Shown piece after piece: positions 8,732 to 16,317 of a DNA stretch of 56,362 nucleotides. The notes under the pieces are model-generated. The model searched no databases. It was not told the DNA's origin and was given only the letters and a program-made list of their open reading frames with translations. Numbering within the stretch: the first letter of the stretch is position 1; each line of letters opens with the position of its first letter. Source of the stretch: Flavobacteriales bacterium (lineage in GTDB: Bacteria > Bacteroidota > Bacteroidia > Flavobacteriales_D > Sanyastnellaceae); assembly GCA_015665315.1 (NCBI GenBank), contig JADFAK010000116.1, positions 1 to 56,362 of the forward strand. Reading direction: 5' to 3'. The translations under genes were made by a program, and so were the position numbers.

Positions 8732-9913
8732 ATGAAAAAAATACTTATCCTGCTTACACTAGTTTTCTTGGCAGTTTCTCATGTTGAAGCGCAATATAAA
8801 ACTGTTGTATTTGATCTTGAGAAGAACTTCTTCAATGAAGGTCAGCCATTGCCATTTGAAACTCATCTGATGATGAATGGCGAAGTCCCTAAGGACGTAG
8901 ACCTGATCGAACTTCAAATTTACAAAGGTGGGAAAATAGATGGTGATCCATTGTATGGTGGTCACTGGAAACGAACCAAAATCGACCAGTCAAAATTTAG
9001 TCTGCCCTTGAACTACAAGCTGCGTGAAAACAGCGAGTATGGCTTTGAAATCAGCTATTACTTCAGCATCACTTCAGATGAAAAGTCGGCCCTATACCGC
9101 ACGCTAGGAACTTCGGTTATGACCTACATAGACCAGTCTGTGTCCATCAAAGGAAACGACATCAAGCTATCGAAAAATCATTGCAAAGTGCTCAACGATT
9201 TGGATGCCATAGTCATTCAGGGACTGCAGTTCTACCGAAACGATTTGGCCTACGAATTTCCCGGGTTTTCCGATATTATTAAGGACAAGATCAAGCAACT
9301 CGAGCAATTGAATTTGAAAGAAAGTAAATTTTATCAATTCACTTCGAAGGAAGACTCTACTTACAGCAAGCGATCTGAGCACTACATCTACTTCCAAAAC
9401 AATCTCAACCAATTGAAAAAGCTGGTAGATGCTGAGTTAATCGCTTATTTGAATACGATCAGCTACGTGACTGCTGAAGTAAAACGAGTCGAGGATTATT
9501 CGACCGAGCGAGGCCAATTTATTCTACCAGTCAACTTAGGCTATGGAGCAATTTACAATTCAGGTGGGTTCGACAGTTTGTCATACGGCCAAAGCCCCTA
9601 CGTCGGCGTTTCATTTCCTCTTGGACACTCGGCCTTTCGAAGCAAGATTCTTAGCAACAGTTCGGTCTCTTTTGGAGCTTATTTGCAGAACTTCAACGAC
9701 GAAACCGGACAATTAGTGACCGGTCCGTTTATAGGCCGACCGCTCTTTTTGGGTGTAGGAACACGAGCATTTAAACTTCTTCGGATCAATGCGGGCGTCA
9801 CTGCATTGCAAAAAGACAGCGGAAACGGGAACTTTGACGTGAGCAAGGTATATCTTAGACCGAGTATTAATATAAGTTTCGAACTAGGCCTATGGGTAGG
9901 TATGCTCAAATAA
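8732..9913 (+). CDS. Secreted or outer-membrane protein of unknown function, first gene of ECF-sigma operon
   Basis: The 393-residue product has a clear signal peptide (ILILLTLVFLAVSHVEAQ, cleavage after about residue 20). No named domain is recognised. An N-terminal beta-rich segment is followed by a helical middle (residues about 180-260, lysine/glutamate-rich with IKDKIKQLEQLNLK). A C-terminal glycine-rich, alternating hydrophobic segment (about 265-393, ending LELGLWVGMLK-like beta strands, here FELGLWVGML) resembles outer-membrane beta strands. It begins a four-gene run (secreted protein, OmpA-like protein, ECF sigma factor, small protein) and overlaps the next gene by 22 bases. That points to a cell-envelope role under self-control by the sigma factor (inference). 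Confidence 0.75.
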   Translation: MKKILILLTLVFLAVSHVEAQYKTVVFDLEKNFFNEGQPLPFETHLMMNGEVPKDVDLIELQIYKGGKIDGDPLYGGHWKRTKIDQSKFSLPLNYKLRENSEYGFEISYYFSITSDEKSALYRTLGTSVMTYIDQSVSIKGNDIKLSKNHCKVLNDLDAIVIQGLQFYRNDLAYEFPGFSDIIKDKIKQLEQLNLKESKFYQFTSKEDSTYSKRSEHYIYFQNNLNQLKKLVDAELIAYLNTISYVTAEVKRVEDYSTERGQFILPVNLGYGAIYNSGGFDSLSYGQSPYVGVSFPLGHSAFRSKILSNSSVSFGAYLQNFNDETGQLVTGPFIGRPLFLGVGTRAFKLLRINAGVTALQKDSGNGNFDVSKVYLRPSINISFELGLWVGMLK

Positions 9914-11781
9914 TCTTCCTTTTCGCGCTATTTCTGACTAGCACGGCTGCTCTTGCCCAAAACGGCAAGAAACCCAAGGCCAATAGCATACAGGCATATC
10001 CTGTGTACCATTTGCAAGGCTTGGATTTCGAACAAGACAGCAGCGTGATTGGTCTGTACGGCTGGATTAAAACCGAAGATCGAAAGGCTGTATTCCAATT
10101 TGACACAAACATGGTTGCCCTTGTCATGGATACGCTCGTGAGCTTGCCTCAACTTGATTTGATCCCAATTGATGCAGTGGACACGGTTCTTATCGAAACG
10201 AGCAACTTAGCCTCCGACTCGGCACTCATTTACCAAGCCATGGCGCTCGATGGCATCTATTATTGGGACGAGGGCTCTTTCAACGGACCTGAAATGGATT
10301 ATGTCGATAGTCTGCAAGTGGAAAACAATATCCTGGAACAGGATATCTTTGTACACGACCCTGACACACTTCGGACTGAAGCTGTTTTGACCGATTCGTT
10401 GATGGTTCCCGAAATAGAGATGCTGCCGGAATTAACTGATAGTCTCGCGCAAGAATTGACTTTAGTACAGCAGGATTCCACGCTAGTCCTGCCAGTTATG
10501 CAAGATTCTCTGCGCATGGCCAGTGATATTGAAGACCCACTCATTTTTCCGATTGAAAGTGAGGAATCCATATTGATCGAGGATCCGACGGATGAAACGA
10601 ACAAAATAGACGCAAATCAGGGAAATGAGATTCCTCAAGAAACAACTATTCAAGAGGCCGAAGTAAAATCCACAAGCGAAAATAAGCCAGTCGATGGGAT
10701 TGAAAAATCGACTACTGAGTCACAGGAAGAGATTCCTTCAACAATTATCGAAGAGGATCGACCAAAACTGAACACGGAGAAAAGCCGACGAACGATCGGG
10801 GAAAACAGTCTTGATGAAGGAGTTATCTCTGTCCGCACTGAAAATCGTTCTGCTCGAGACACGTTGATAATCGTAGAGCGAGTTGTTGAAACCGCGCCCA
10901 CCTATACTGGAGAATATGCGGGGTTGAGCGAAGCCGAGCGGGAGAAGCAATTGATTTTGGATGCCGAAAGCAGACGAGATATTGAATCCAAGAAACTGGA
11001 ATTAGAGAAAATCAGACTGGAGACCCAACTCTCGACTGAGCGGGGTCAGACCAAATCTGAAGAAGAAACGCAAGAACTTCCTAGAGACACCCTACTCCAT
11101 CTGGAAGATTCGCTTATTGCGTTGAATGACACACTTTTACAAGACAGTTTGAACATCAGTGTACAAGACAGTTTACAAGGATTAATAGCTATTCAGCAAA
11201 TGCATAGCAAGCAGATTCCCGAAGAGCCCGTCCTAGTCATTCAACGAGACACCCTTTCAGAAAAAGCCATGGCCGATTTAGCCAAACGTTTGGACGAAGA
11301 AGCCGTTAAGGATAGCTTGTACCGACAGGAAGAACGGGCTAGGATCGACAATCGATTTGATCGCTTAGAAAGCAAAATGGACACTTTGCTAAATGCATTG
11401 GGCAAACCGGTGGTTCTTGATAAGTCGGTGTATTCCGTTCCATCGAAAGAACTCAACATCTTTTTCGCGGTGAATTCCCACACGATTTCTGGTCAGCAAT
11501 TGCGTGATCTACAAAGCTACCTGGCGCAATTAAGTAATTTCAACGACTACCGCGTGGTATTATCGGGATATGCCGACAATAGCGGCCATGTTGAATACAA
11601 TAAAATGCTGGTTGAAAAAAGGATCAATGCGGTTAAGGATGCCATTCTAAACACAGGCGTCGCACCAGCTGAATTGCTTGTAAATAATTACGGCAAACAG
11701 GAATCAGGAACAAGAAAAGCATACAATCAAAACGATAGAAAAGTGACTATCCAAATATACACGGGGGGCCAAGCCAAGTAG
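9892..11781 (+). CDS. OmpA-family peptidoglycan-binding lipid-free envelope protein with long linker
   Basis: The 629-residue protein begins inside the end of the previous gene (22-base overlap). It has a signal peptide (IIFLFALFLTSTAALAQ). A long acidic, Ser/Thr/Asp-rich linker spans about residues 60-430, with repeated DSL and DTL elements, and is probably disordered. The last 115 residues are an OmpA-like domain (LNIFFAVNSHTISGQQLRDL, then GYADNSG, then a helix ending LVEKRINAVKD). It should tether the outer membrane to the cell wall. Next to an ECF sigma factor it may be a load sensor of the envelope. A motif copy lies at 11188-11202. Confidence 0.85.
   Translation: MGRYAQIIFLFALFLTSTAALAQNGKKPKANSIQAYPVYHLQGLDFEQDSSVIGLYGWIKTEDRKAVFQFDTNMVALVMDTLVSLPQLDLIPIDAVDTVLIETSNLASDSALIYQAMALDGIYYWDEGSFNGPEMDYVDSLQVENNILEQDIFVHDPDTLRTEAVLTDSLMVPEIEMLPELTDSLAQELTLVQQDSTLVLPVMQDSLRMASDIEDPLIFPIESEESILIEDPTDETNKIDANQGNEIPQETTIQEAEVKSTSENKPVDGIEKSTTESQEEIPSTIIEEDRPKLNTEKSRRTIGENSLDEGVISVRTENRSARDTLIIVERVVETAPTYTGEYAGLSEAEREKQLILDAESRRDIESKKLELEKIRLETQLSTERGQTKSEEETQELPRDTLLHLEDSLIALNDTLLQDSLNISVQDSLQGLIAIQQMHSKQIPEEPVLVIQRDTLSEKAMADLAKRLDEEAVKDSLYRQEERARIDNRFDRLESKMDTLLNALGKPVVLDKSVYSVPSKELNIFFAVNSHTISGQQLRDLQSYLAQLSNFNDYRVVLSGYADNSGHVEYNKMLVEKRINAVKDAILNTGVAPAELLVNNYGKQESGTRKAYNQNDRKVTIQIYTGGQAK
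11188..11202 (+). repeat. GC-hairpin-AAATG motif, GCT/AGC class (loop ATTC)
   Basis: GCTATTCAGCAAATG, preceded by TA. The third stem pair is T.A instead of G.C or C.G, and the loop ATTC equals that of the copy at 5328. It lies in the OmpA-like gene in sense orientation and encodes AIQQM. It is important because it shows a compensated third pair. Confidence 0.55.
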
Positions 11782-12351
11782 ATGACATTGGTTCACTATA
11801 AAGAAAACGAAGTAAGCGAGTTGGTCGATCTAGTGCGACAGGGGAATAAAACAGCCTTTGGAGCGCTCTACGATCGCTACGTTAATACTGTATACAACAA
11901 ATGTTTGTCCTTCACCAAAGATCGCGACGAGGCTGAGGACATCACACAAGATATTTTTGTCAAGGTTTTTGAAAAAATCCATGACTTCGACAATCGAAGC
12001 TTTGGCGCTTGGTTGATGCGCATTACTTACAACCAATGTGTCGACTATAGCCGCAAAGCCAGCAAAATGAAGCATGTCCGCGATATGGTCGACAACTTGG
12101 AAATTGAAGATGTCGACGAGAATATTGAGGCCGAATTGATGGAAATCAAGCTAAATGCTCTAGAAGAAATCCTGAAAATCATCGACCCCAACGACAGGGC
12201 AATATTGATTTTAAAATACCAAGAAGATCGAAAAATCAAGGATATCGCTGAGCTATTTAACATAGGAGAAAGTGCCGTCAAAATGAGACTGAGTAGAGCA
12301 CGAATACAAATAATGGAAATCTATAGAACAGATTACAATGGAGGACAATAA
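11782..12351 (+). CDS. ECF-type RNA polymerase sigma factor
   Basis: The 189-residue protein has sigma region 2 at about residues 20-95 (AFGALYDRYVNTVYNKCLS, then the core-binding DEAEDITQDIFVKVF and the promoter-melting WLMRITYNQCVDYSRK). Region 4 at about 135-185 carries the helix-turn-helix (ILILKYQEDRKIKDIAELF, IGESAVKMRLSRAR). This is the ECF sigma-70 layout. Its ATG directly abuts the stop codon of the OmpA-like gene, so the genes are translationally coupled. No anti-sigma factor with a membrane segment follows; only a 63-residue soluble protein overlaps its end. Regulation may come from the palindrome at 8672-8693. Confidence 0.92.
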   Translation: MTLVHYKENEVSELVDLVRQGNKTAFGALYDRYVNTVYNKCLSFTKDRDEAEDITQDIFVKVFEKIHDFDNRSFGAWLMRITYNQCVDYSRKASKMKHVRDMVDNLEIEDVDENIEAELMEIKLNALEEILKIIDPNDRAILILKYQEDRKIKDIAELFNIGESAVKMRLSRARIQIMEIYRTDYNGGQ

Positions 12352-12529
12352 TCCGTTTAAGAAAATTGAGCCCACGGGGGAAGAACCACGGGAAGAGCTC
12401 AGAAATGTGGTGATGAAGCGCATCGCTTTGAAGGAAGTTATGACTGACCTACTTGGCCTATTTTCCGTTAAAATGGGAAAAAGTGCCAAAGACTTGTTGG
12501 ATAGAAAAAATCCTGGTGCGAAGGTGTAG
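12338..12529 (+). CDS. Small soluble protein overlapping the sigma factor gene
   Basis: The 63-residue product overlaps the sigma-factor gene by 14 bases and starts at ATG. It has a proline/glutamate-rich N-terminus and a helical C-terminal half (RNVVMKRIALKEVMTDLLGL then FSVKMGKSAKDLL). It has no membrane segment and no zinc motif of a classical anti-sigma factor. The position where anti-sigma factors normally occur, the overlap and the amphipathic helix make it a candidate soluble regulator of the sigma factor, but this is inference only. Confidence 0.7.
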   Translation: MEDNNPFKKIEPTGEEPREELRNVVMKRIALKEVMTDLLGLFSVKMGKSAKDLLDRKNPGAKV

Positions 12530-12560
12530 CGGTTGTTTCAGACCAAAGACAAAATAAATA

Positions 12561-12575
12561 TGTGACCAAATCACA
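12561..12575. promoter_or_regulatory. TGTGACCAAATCACA inverted repeat, candidate operator
   Basis: TGTGA and TCACA are perfect inverted arms around a five-base centre. The first ten bases TGTGACCAAA equal the arm of the palindrome at 8672-8693. The site lies 40 bases before the MscS-type gene at 12616 and just after the sigma operon. Its arms look like Crp/Fnr half-sites, though with spacing of 5 where Crp has 6. Confidence 0.5.
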
Positions 12576-12615
12576 TCCTCCACGTTCTTTCAACATACCT
12601 TAATAACACCTTATC

Positions 12616-13461
12616 ATGAAAGAACAAATAGCCGATTGGTCAGTAGGAACCGTTAACACACTACAGCATTTTTGGCACACCGTTGCCGCAAACTCGCCAA
12701 AGATCATTGGTGGAATTATTTTACTCATTATCGGATGGCTTCTCGCCAAATTCCTTTCCCGCCTGATCAAGAGGATTTTCTCCTCAAAGAAATTTGAAAA
12801 ACTCACCAAATCATTTGATGAATCCAGCGTAGTGCAGAGTGTCGACTTGGACTTCAGTTTGGCCAACGTCTTGAGCAAGTTTGTCTACTGGGTCGTTCTT
12901 ATTCTCTTCCTTGTCATTGTATCAGACAATATGGGATGGCCTGCAGTTTCTGAAGAAATTGGTTCGCTTTTTAGCTACCTACCCAAGCTGTTTGTGGCGA
13001 CAATCATCTTCGTCATTGGCATGTACATAGCCGATGTCTTGCGCCAGCTCATAAAAGCCTCTCTGAACTCGATTTCATTTGCTGGAAGCTCGCTGGTAAG
13101 CACGATTGTCTATTATATTATTATGATCATCATTTCGGTTACTGCTCTCAATCAAGCTGGAGTCGAAACCACCATGATCAGCTCGAATTTGAGCATCATT
13201 ATCGGCTCGGTGCTACTTGCCTTTGCCATCGGCTTTGGACTTGCCTCGAAGGACGTCATTCGCAAGATGCTGTTCAGCTATTACTCGAACCAAACGTATG
13301 AGGTCGGACAGAAAATAGTCTACAACAATGTTCAAGGAACCATCGTCAAACTGAATAATATGTCGGCCTTCGTGCAAACGGACACAGATCTCGAAATCAT
13401 CCCTATCGACATGCTAATCACTGAGCGAGCCAAGATCGTTTCAAGCCCAGGCGAAGCATGA
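12616..13461 (+). CDS. MscS-superfamily channel with conserved TM-helix repeats
   Basis: The 281-residue protein has at least five hydrophobic helices (about 30-52, 92-115, 122-145, 162-185 and 190-212). The paired segments GGIILLIIGWLLAKFLSRLI and KLFVATIIFVIGMYIADVLR match the repeat of CmpX-like MscS relatives. The last helix (GSVLLAFAIGFGLASKDVIR) is the small-residue-rich pore helix and leads into a beta domain (VGQKIVYNNVQGTIVKLNNM). It is likely an inner-membrane mechanosensitive or osmoadaptive channel. It overlaps the next MscS-type gene by four bases (ATGA), so the two are co-translated. The inverted repeat at 12561-12575 is a probable control site. Confidence 0.85.
   Translation: MKEQIADWSVGTVNTLQHFWHTVAANSPKIIGGIILLIIGWLLAKFLSRLIKRIFSSKKFEKLTKSFDESSVVQSVDLDFSLANVLSKFVYWVVLILFLVIVSDNMGWPAVSEEIGSLFSYLPKLFVATIIFVIGMYIADVLRQLIKASLNSISFAGSSLVSTIVYYIIMIIISVTALNQAGVETTMISSNLSIIIGSVLLAFAIGFGLASKDVIRKMLFSYYSNQTYEVGQKIVYNNVQGTIVKLNNMSAFVQTDTDLEIIPIDMLITERAKIVSSPGEA
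13076..13089 (-). repeat. GC-hairpin-AAATG motif, GCT/AGC class (loop TCC)
   Basis: On the minus strand GCTTCCAGCAAATG, preceded by A. The third pair is T.A. It lies in the MscS-type gene, antisense, at the residues SFAGS. A GCT/AGC stem can occur by chance, so this one is less certain than the G.C and C.G classes. Confidence 0.5.
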
Positions 13462-14294
13462 GAGAATTGTTTGACTATCACCTTATTTCGACAGAGAATT
13501 TCGAACTCACTGTCGGCCAACTTATTGCGGCCATTGCCAGTCTGGCAGTGGCCAAATTGGTGCTTATCATTGTCAAAAAGCTCATCCGTCGAAAGGCTAA
13601 GCAACGCGAACAAGCCAGTGGTCGCTACCATTCCCTGTATCTCATTGTTAGCTATTTCGTTTGGACTTTCGCACTCATAACTGCCATGGAATTGGTCGGC
13701 ATCAAGTTAAATTTCTTGCTGGCCGGAGGAGCGGCGCTTATGGTGGGTGTCGGTCTGGGATTGCAGAATGTTTTTAACGACTTCGTCTCTGGAGTTATCA
13801 TTCTTGTGGAGGGGACGATCGAAGTGCATGATATCATTCAAGTAGACGGACTCATAGGCAAAGTATCCAAGATCTCCTTGCGCTATTCGGAGGTCACCAC
13901 GCTTGATGACTACTCTATCATCGTGCCCAATCACTACTTCATATCCGAAAAAGTGGTTAACTGGACACACAATAAATTGGACGTGCGTTTCAACGTAGAA
14001 GTAGGAGTTGCTTACGGTTCCGACACAGCCAAGGTCGTTGAAATCTTAGAAAATATTCCAAACCAATTTCCAAAAATCTCAAAATCCAAAAAGCCCTTTG
14101 CTCGCTTCCAGGGTTTTGGCGAGTCTAGCCTTGATTTCCAAATATTCTTCTGGTCCTCAGACCCATACAGAATCGAAAATCTAAAGAGTCAAATGCGCTT
14201 GTTGATCGATCAAGAGTTTCGGAAAAACGGTATTACCATTCCATTTCCTCAACGAGATCTACACATTGTTTCGGATAAGACGAAGGGGAAGTAA
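13458..14294 (+). CDS. MscS-family mechanosensitive ion channel
   Basis: The 278-residue protein has three N-terminal helices (about 22-40, 58-78 and 85-115). The last is the classical pore helix (FLLAGGAALMVGVGLGLQNV then FNDFVSGVIILVEG). The MscS beta domain follows (IIQVDGLIGKVSKISLRYSE then TTLDDYSIIVPNHYFISEKV) with the alpha/beta C-terminus. All family features are present, so it is likely a functional small-conductance channel that releases solutes at low external osmolarity. It starts inside the stop of the upstream channel gene (4-base overlap), so two different MscS-type subunits are made together, perhaps as a mixed channel (inference). Confidence 0.93.
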   Translation: MRELFDYHLISTENFELTVGQLIAAIASLAVAKLVLIIVKKLIRRKAKQREQASGRYHSLYLIVSYFVWTFALITAMELVGIKLNFLLAGGAALMVGVGLGLQNVFNDFVSGVIILVEGTIEVHDIIQVDGLIGKVSKISLRYSEVTTLDDYSIIVPNHYFISEKVVNWTHNKLDVRFNVEVGVAYGSDTAKVVEILENIPNQFPKISKSKKPFARFQGFGESSLDFQIFFWSSDPYRIENLKSQMRLLIDQEFRKNGITIPFPQRDLHIVSDKTKGK

Positions 14295-14330
14295 TCAAAG
14301 TAGAATGTATTGATCTACACTCCTTTTTTA

Positions 14331-14344
14331 GCCGCTGGCAAATG
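14331..14344 (+). repeat. GC-hairpin-AAATG motif, GCC/GGC class (loop GCT)
   Basis: TTTTTAGCCGCTGGCAAATG contains GCC-GCT-GGC-AAATG, 37 bases after the MscS stop codon, followed by TCTCTCGCTC. It faces the inverted copy at 14463-14478 across the 183-bp gap between convergent genes. Confidence 0.75.
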
Positions 14345-14462
14345 TCTCTCGCTCTTGAATTGACTAGTTTCAAGTTCAAAGAGATTGCATGAATTATACT
14401 TTATGCATTTTACCCGTCGTGCGTGGGTTCTATGAAAATAGACGTGATTTACGGCAGTCAGA

Positions 14463-14478
14463 CATTTGCGTTTATCGC
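14463..14478 (-). repeat. GC-hairpin-AAATG motif, GCG/CGC class (loop ATAAA), at a stop codon
   Basis: On the minus strand GCGATAAACGCAAATG. The TAG stop of the methyltransferase gene supplies its upstream TA and first G, so the motif begins at the stop codon. The loop ATAAA differs from ACAAG while the stem stays complementary. Confidence 0.75.
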
Positions 14479-15110
14479 TATTTTTTTTTCGCAATAATTA
14501 CAATATGATTTTCTTGACTGTCTTTTCGCGGGTAGACAATTCTTGCCGTGTCGACGATTGAAAATCCATTTGCGCGCAGTCGCTGATTAATATTATTTTC
14601 TTCATAAAAACATACGTAAGATCGGTCTCCTGTGCTGCCCTCTTGGTAACCGGAATCGGCGTAATTTCCTTCTATAAAACTGAGGTAAATGAGACCGCTT
14701 TTGTTTAGGATCGACCGACTATCAAGTAATAATTTCTCGCAATCATCCTTCGATAAATAGGGCAGACAAAAGCCGATTACAATGGCGTCAAAATCCTCAT
14801 TGACCGAATTCAACTCCCTAGCATCCAACAATTTAAACCGAGCTTCAGGAACATTGATTTTTGCCAATTCGATCATGTTTGGAGCCATATCTGTCGCTAG
14901 CACCTTGAAATCAGGGGAATAATTCAACAAGTGCCTCGTCACATTGCCTGGTCCGCAACCGAGTTCGAGAATAGCGGCTGTGGGAGTCAATCGCTTGCAA
15001 AAACTCGTGTAGGTGTCATTGTACAGCTCAAGATCCATGAACTTGTCTTGGTATATCTTGGCTACTTTATTCCATGTGGCAAATGTCTCTTTGTATTTAT
15101 CCATGGCCAT
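14478..15110 (-). CDS. Class I SAM-dependent methyltransferase
   Basis: The 210-residue protein has the SAM-binding motif I ILELGCGPGN at about residues 47-56. Motif II follows (LATDMAPNMIELAK), then an acidic loop before a beta strand (FDAIVIGFCLPYLSKDDCEK) and a post-motif (SGLIYLSFIEGNY). The fold is a seven-strand methyltransferase acting on an unknown small substrate. The ATG at 15108-15110 was used; an alternative ATG lies two codons downstream. It follows the quinone-oxidoreductase-like gene by three bases, a probable operon. Its stop codon TAG forms part of a GC-hairpin-AAATG motif. Enzyme class is confident; substrate is unknown. Confidence 0.85.
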   Translation of the reverse strand: MAMDKYKETFATWNKVAKIYQDKFMDLELYNDTYTSFCKRLTPTAAILELGCGPGNVTRHLLNYSPDFKVLATDMAPNMIELAKINVPEARFKLLDARELNSVNEDFDAIVIGFCLPYLSKDDCEKLLLDSRSILNKSGLIYLSFIEGNYADSGYQEGSTGDRSYVCFYEENNINQRLRANGFSIVDTARIVYPRKDSQENHIVIIAKKK

Positions 15111-15113
15111 GAA

Positions 15114-16082
15114 TCATATCGCAACGACAATTTTCCCTTTTGCCTGATTGCTTTCCATTCGCTCATGAGCTTGGGCCATTTCATCAAGCGAGAAAACCTG
15201 ATCGATATTCAGGGAAATCTTCCCCTGCTCCACCAGTTCTATAAAGGCCTGCAGCGATTGTTTGTCCAGGTTCTCGACATCGCCCATATACACGGTGAGT
15301 CGGCCCATAGACGGGATATCTCCCATAGGCGTGAATTCCTTCATGGTCCACTCGTTACCCAAAATTCCGGTCATGCATACCATCCCTTTGGGCGCGATGC
15401 ATTTTAGCGAATCTTTGAGAGAACGCGTGCCAATCAACTCCAGCACTTTGTCGACGCCATTTGGATATATCTGACGTACTTGTTTGCAAATGCTTCCTTC
15501 GTCGACCACCACGTAATCCGATCCATTGTCTTTGAGGAATTGTGTTTTGGCCTCATTGCGAGAGGTTGAAATGACTGTGGCGCCGAGGTGTTTAGCGAGC
15601 TGACAAGCCAGCATGCCGATGGACGAAGTGCCCCCGCGAATGAGCAAGGTTTCGCCAGACTTGAGCTCTAGGGCGTCGTTGAGCGAACCGCTAACCGTTT
15701 GAAACATTTCGGGAATGGCACCTAAAGTGGACCACGGGAGATTGCTGGTAAAAGGAAAAATATTGGCCAGTGGAACGACTGTGTACTCGGCATAGCCCCC
15801 GTCGAAATCACGTCCCATTCCGCCCATGATGGCCGCGACTTGTTGGCCCACCCCATAGGTCCCCGAAGGATCATTTTCAATAGTCCCCACGCATTCGATC
15901 CCTTGAATTCGGGGAAAAACGACGTTCGGCGAATGGCCTTGTCTGGTAAACATTTCCGACCGATTCAAGCCACAGGCTTTGACCGCAATGAGTACCCAGC
16001 CTGCTTTCGCCTGAGGCTTGGGAACATCTTGAGTTTGAATGGTATGGGGAGGCCCTGCTTGGGTGGTGACTGCTGCTTTCAT
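15114..16082 (-). CDS. Quinone-oxidoreductase-like alcohol dehydrogenase (MDR superfamily)
   Basis: The 322-residue product fits medium-chain dehydrogenase/reductases: an N-terminal GroES-like domain (CGLNRSEMFTRQG, then QGIECVGTI), then an NADPH-binding Rossmann domain with GGTSSIGMLACQLAKHLGA at about 150-168. The structural zinc cysteine cluster and the catalytic zinc residues are absent, so it is a zinc-independent quinone oxidoreductase type. It should reduce quinones or enals with NADPH in the cytoplasm. It is first in a two-gene operon with the methyltransferase. It diverges from the transglutaminase-like gene with a 235-bp AT-rich intergenic region. Confidence 0.88.
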   Translation of the reverse strand: MKAAVTTQAGPPHTIQTQDVPKPQAKAGWVLIAVKACGLNRSEMFTRQGHSPNVVFPRIQGIECVGTIENDPSGTYGVGQQVAAIMGGMGRDFDGGYAEYTVVPLANIFPFTSNLPWSTLGAIPEMFQTVSGSLNDALELKSGETLLIRGGTSSIGMLACQLAKHLGATVISTSRNEAKTQFLKDNGSDYVVVDEGSICKQVRQIYPNGVDKVLELIGTRSLKDSLKCIAPKGMVCMTGILGNEWTMKEFTPMGDIPSMGRLTVYMGDVENLDKQSLQAFIELVEQGKISLNIDQVFSLDEMAQAHERMESNQAKGKIVVAI

Positions 16083-16317
16083 GTGGTGTATTTGGTGGGC
16101 AAGGTAGTTAATGAAGGCAAGATTTTATCAGATTTTAGTCCGACCCTTCTGCCTTTGACCTACTATTCCCACTTCACAATTCTCTTTGATTGTCTTATAT
16201 AGATAGTCGTACTACATTGAAACTCAAGCTTCTTGATCAGAGTAGAGTTGTAAAGCCAATTCGGCAATTGTTTAACTATAGTATTTAATTAAATTAGCTA
16301 TTCCTTAACTAACTGAA

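Noticed and set aside
14333-14480. Facing motif copies at 14331 and 14463 as an inverted-repeat transposon end pair
   Set aside because: The stems and loops differ (GCC versus GCG class) and nothing mobile lies between; only 183 bp of AT-rich spacer is present.
14481-14490. T-run after the methyltransferase stop as a terminator
   Set aside because: The run is part of the lysine codons at the gene's own end (AKKK) and no stem precedes it.
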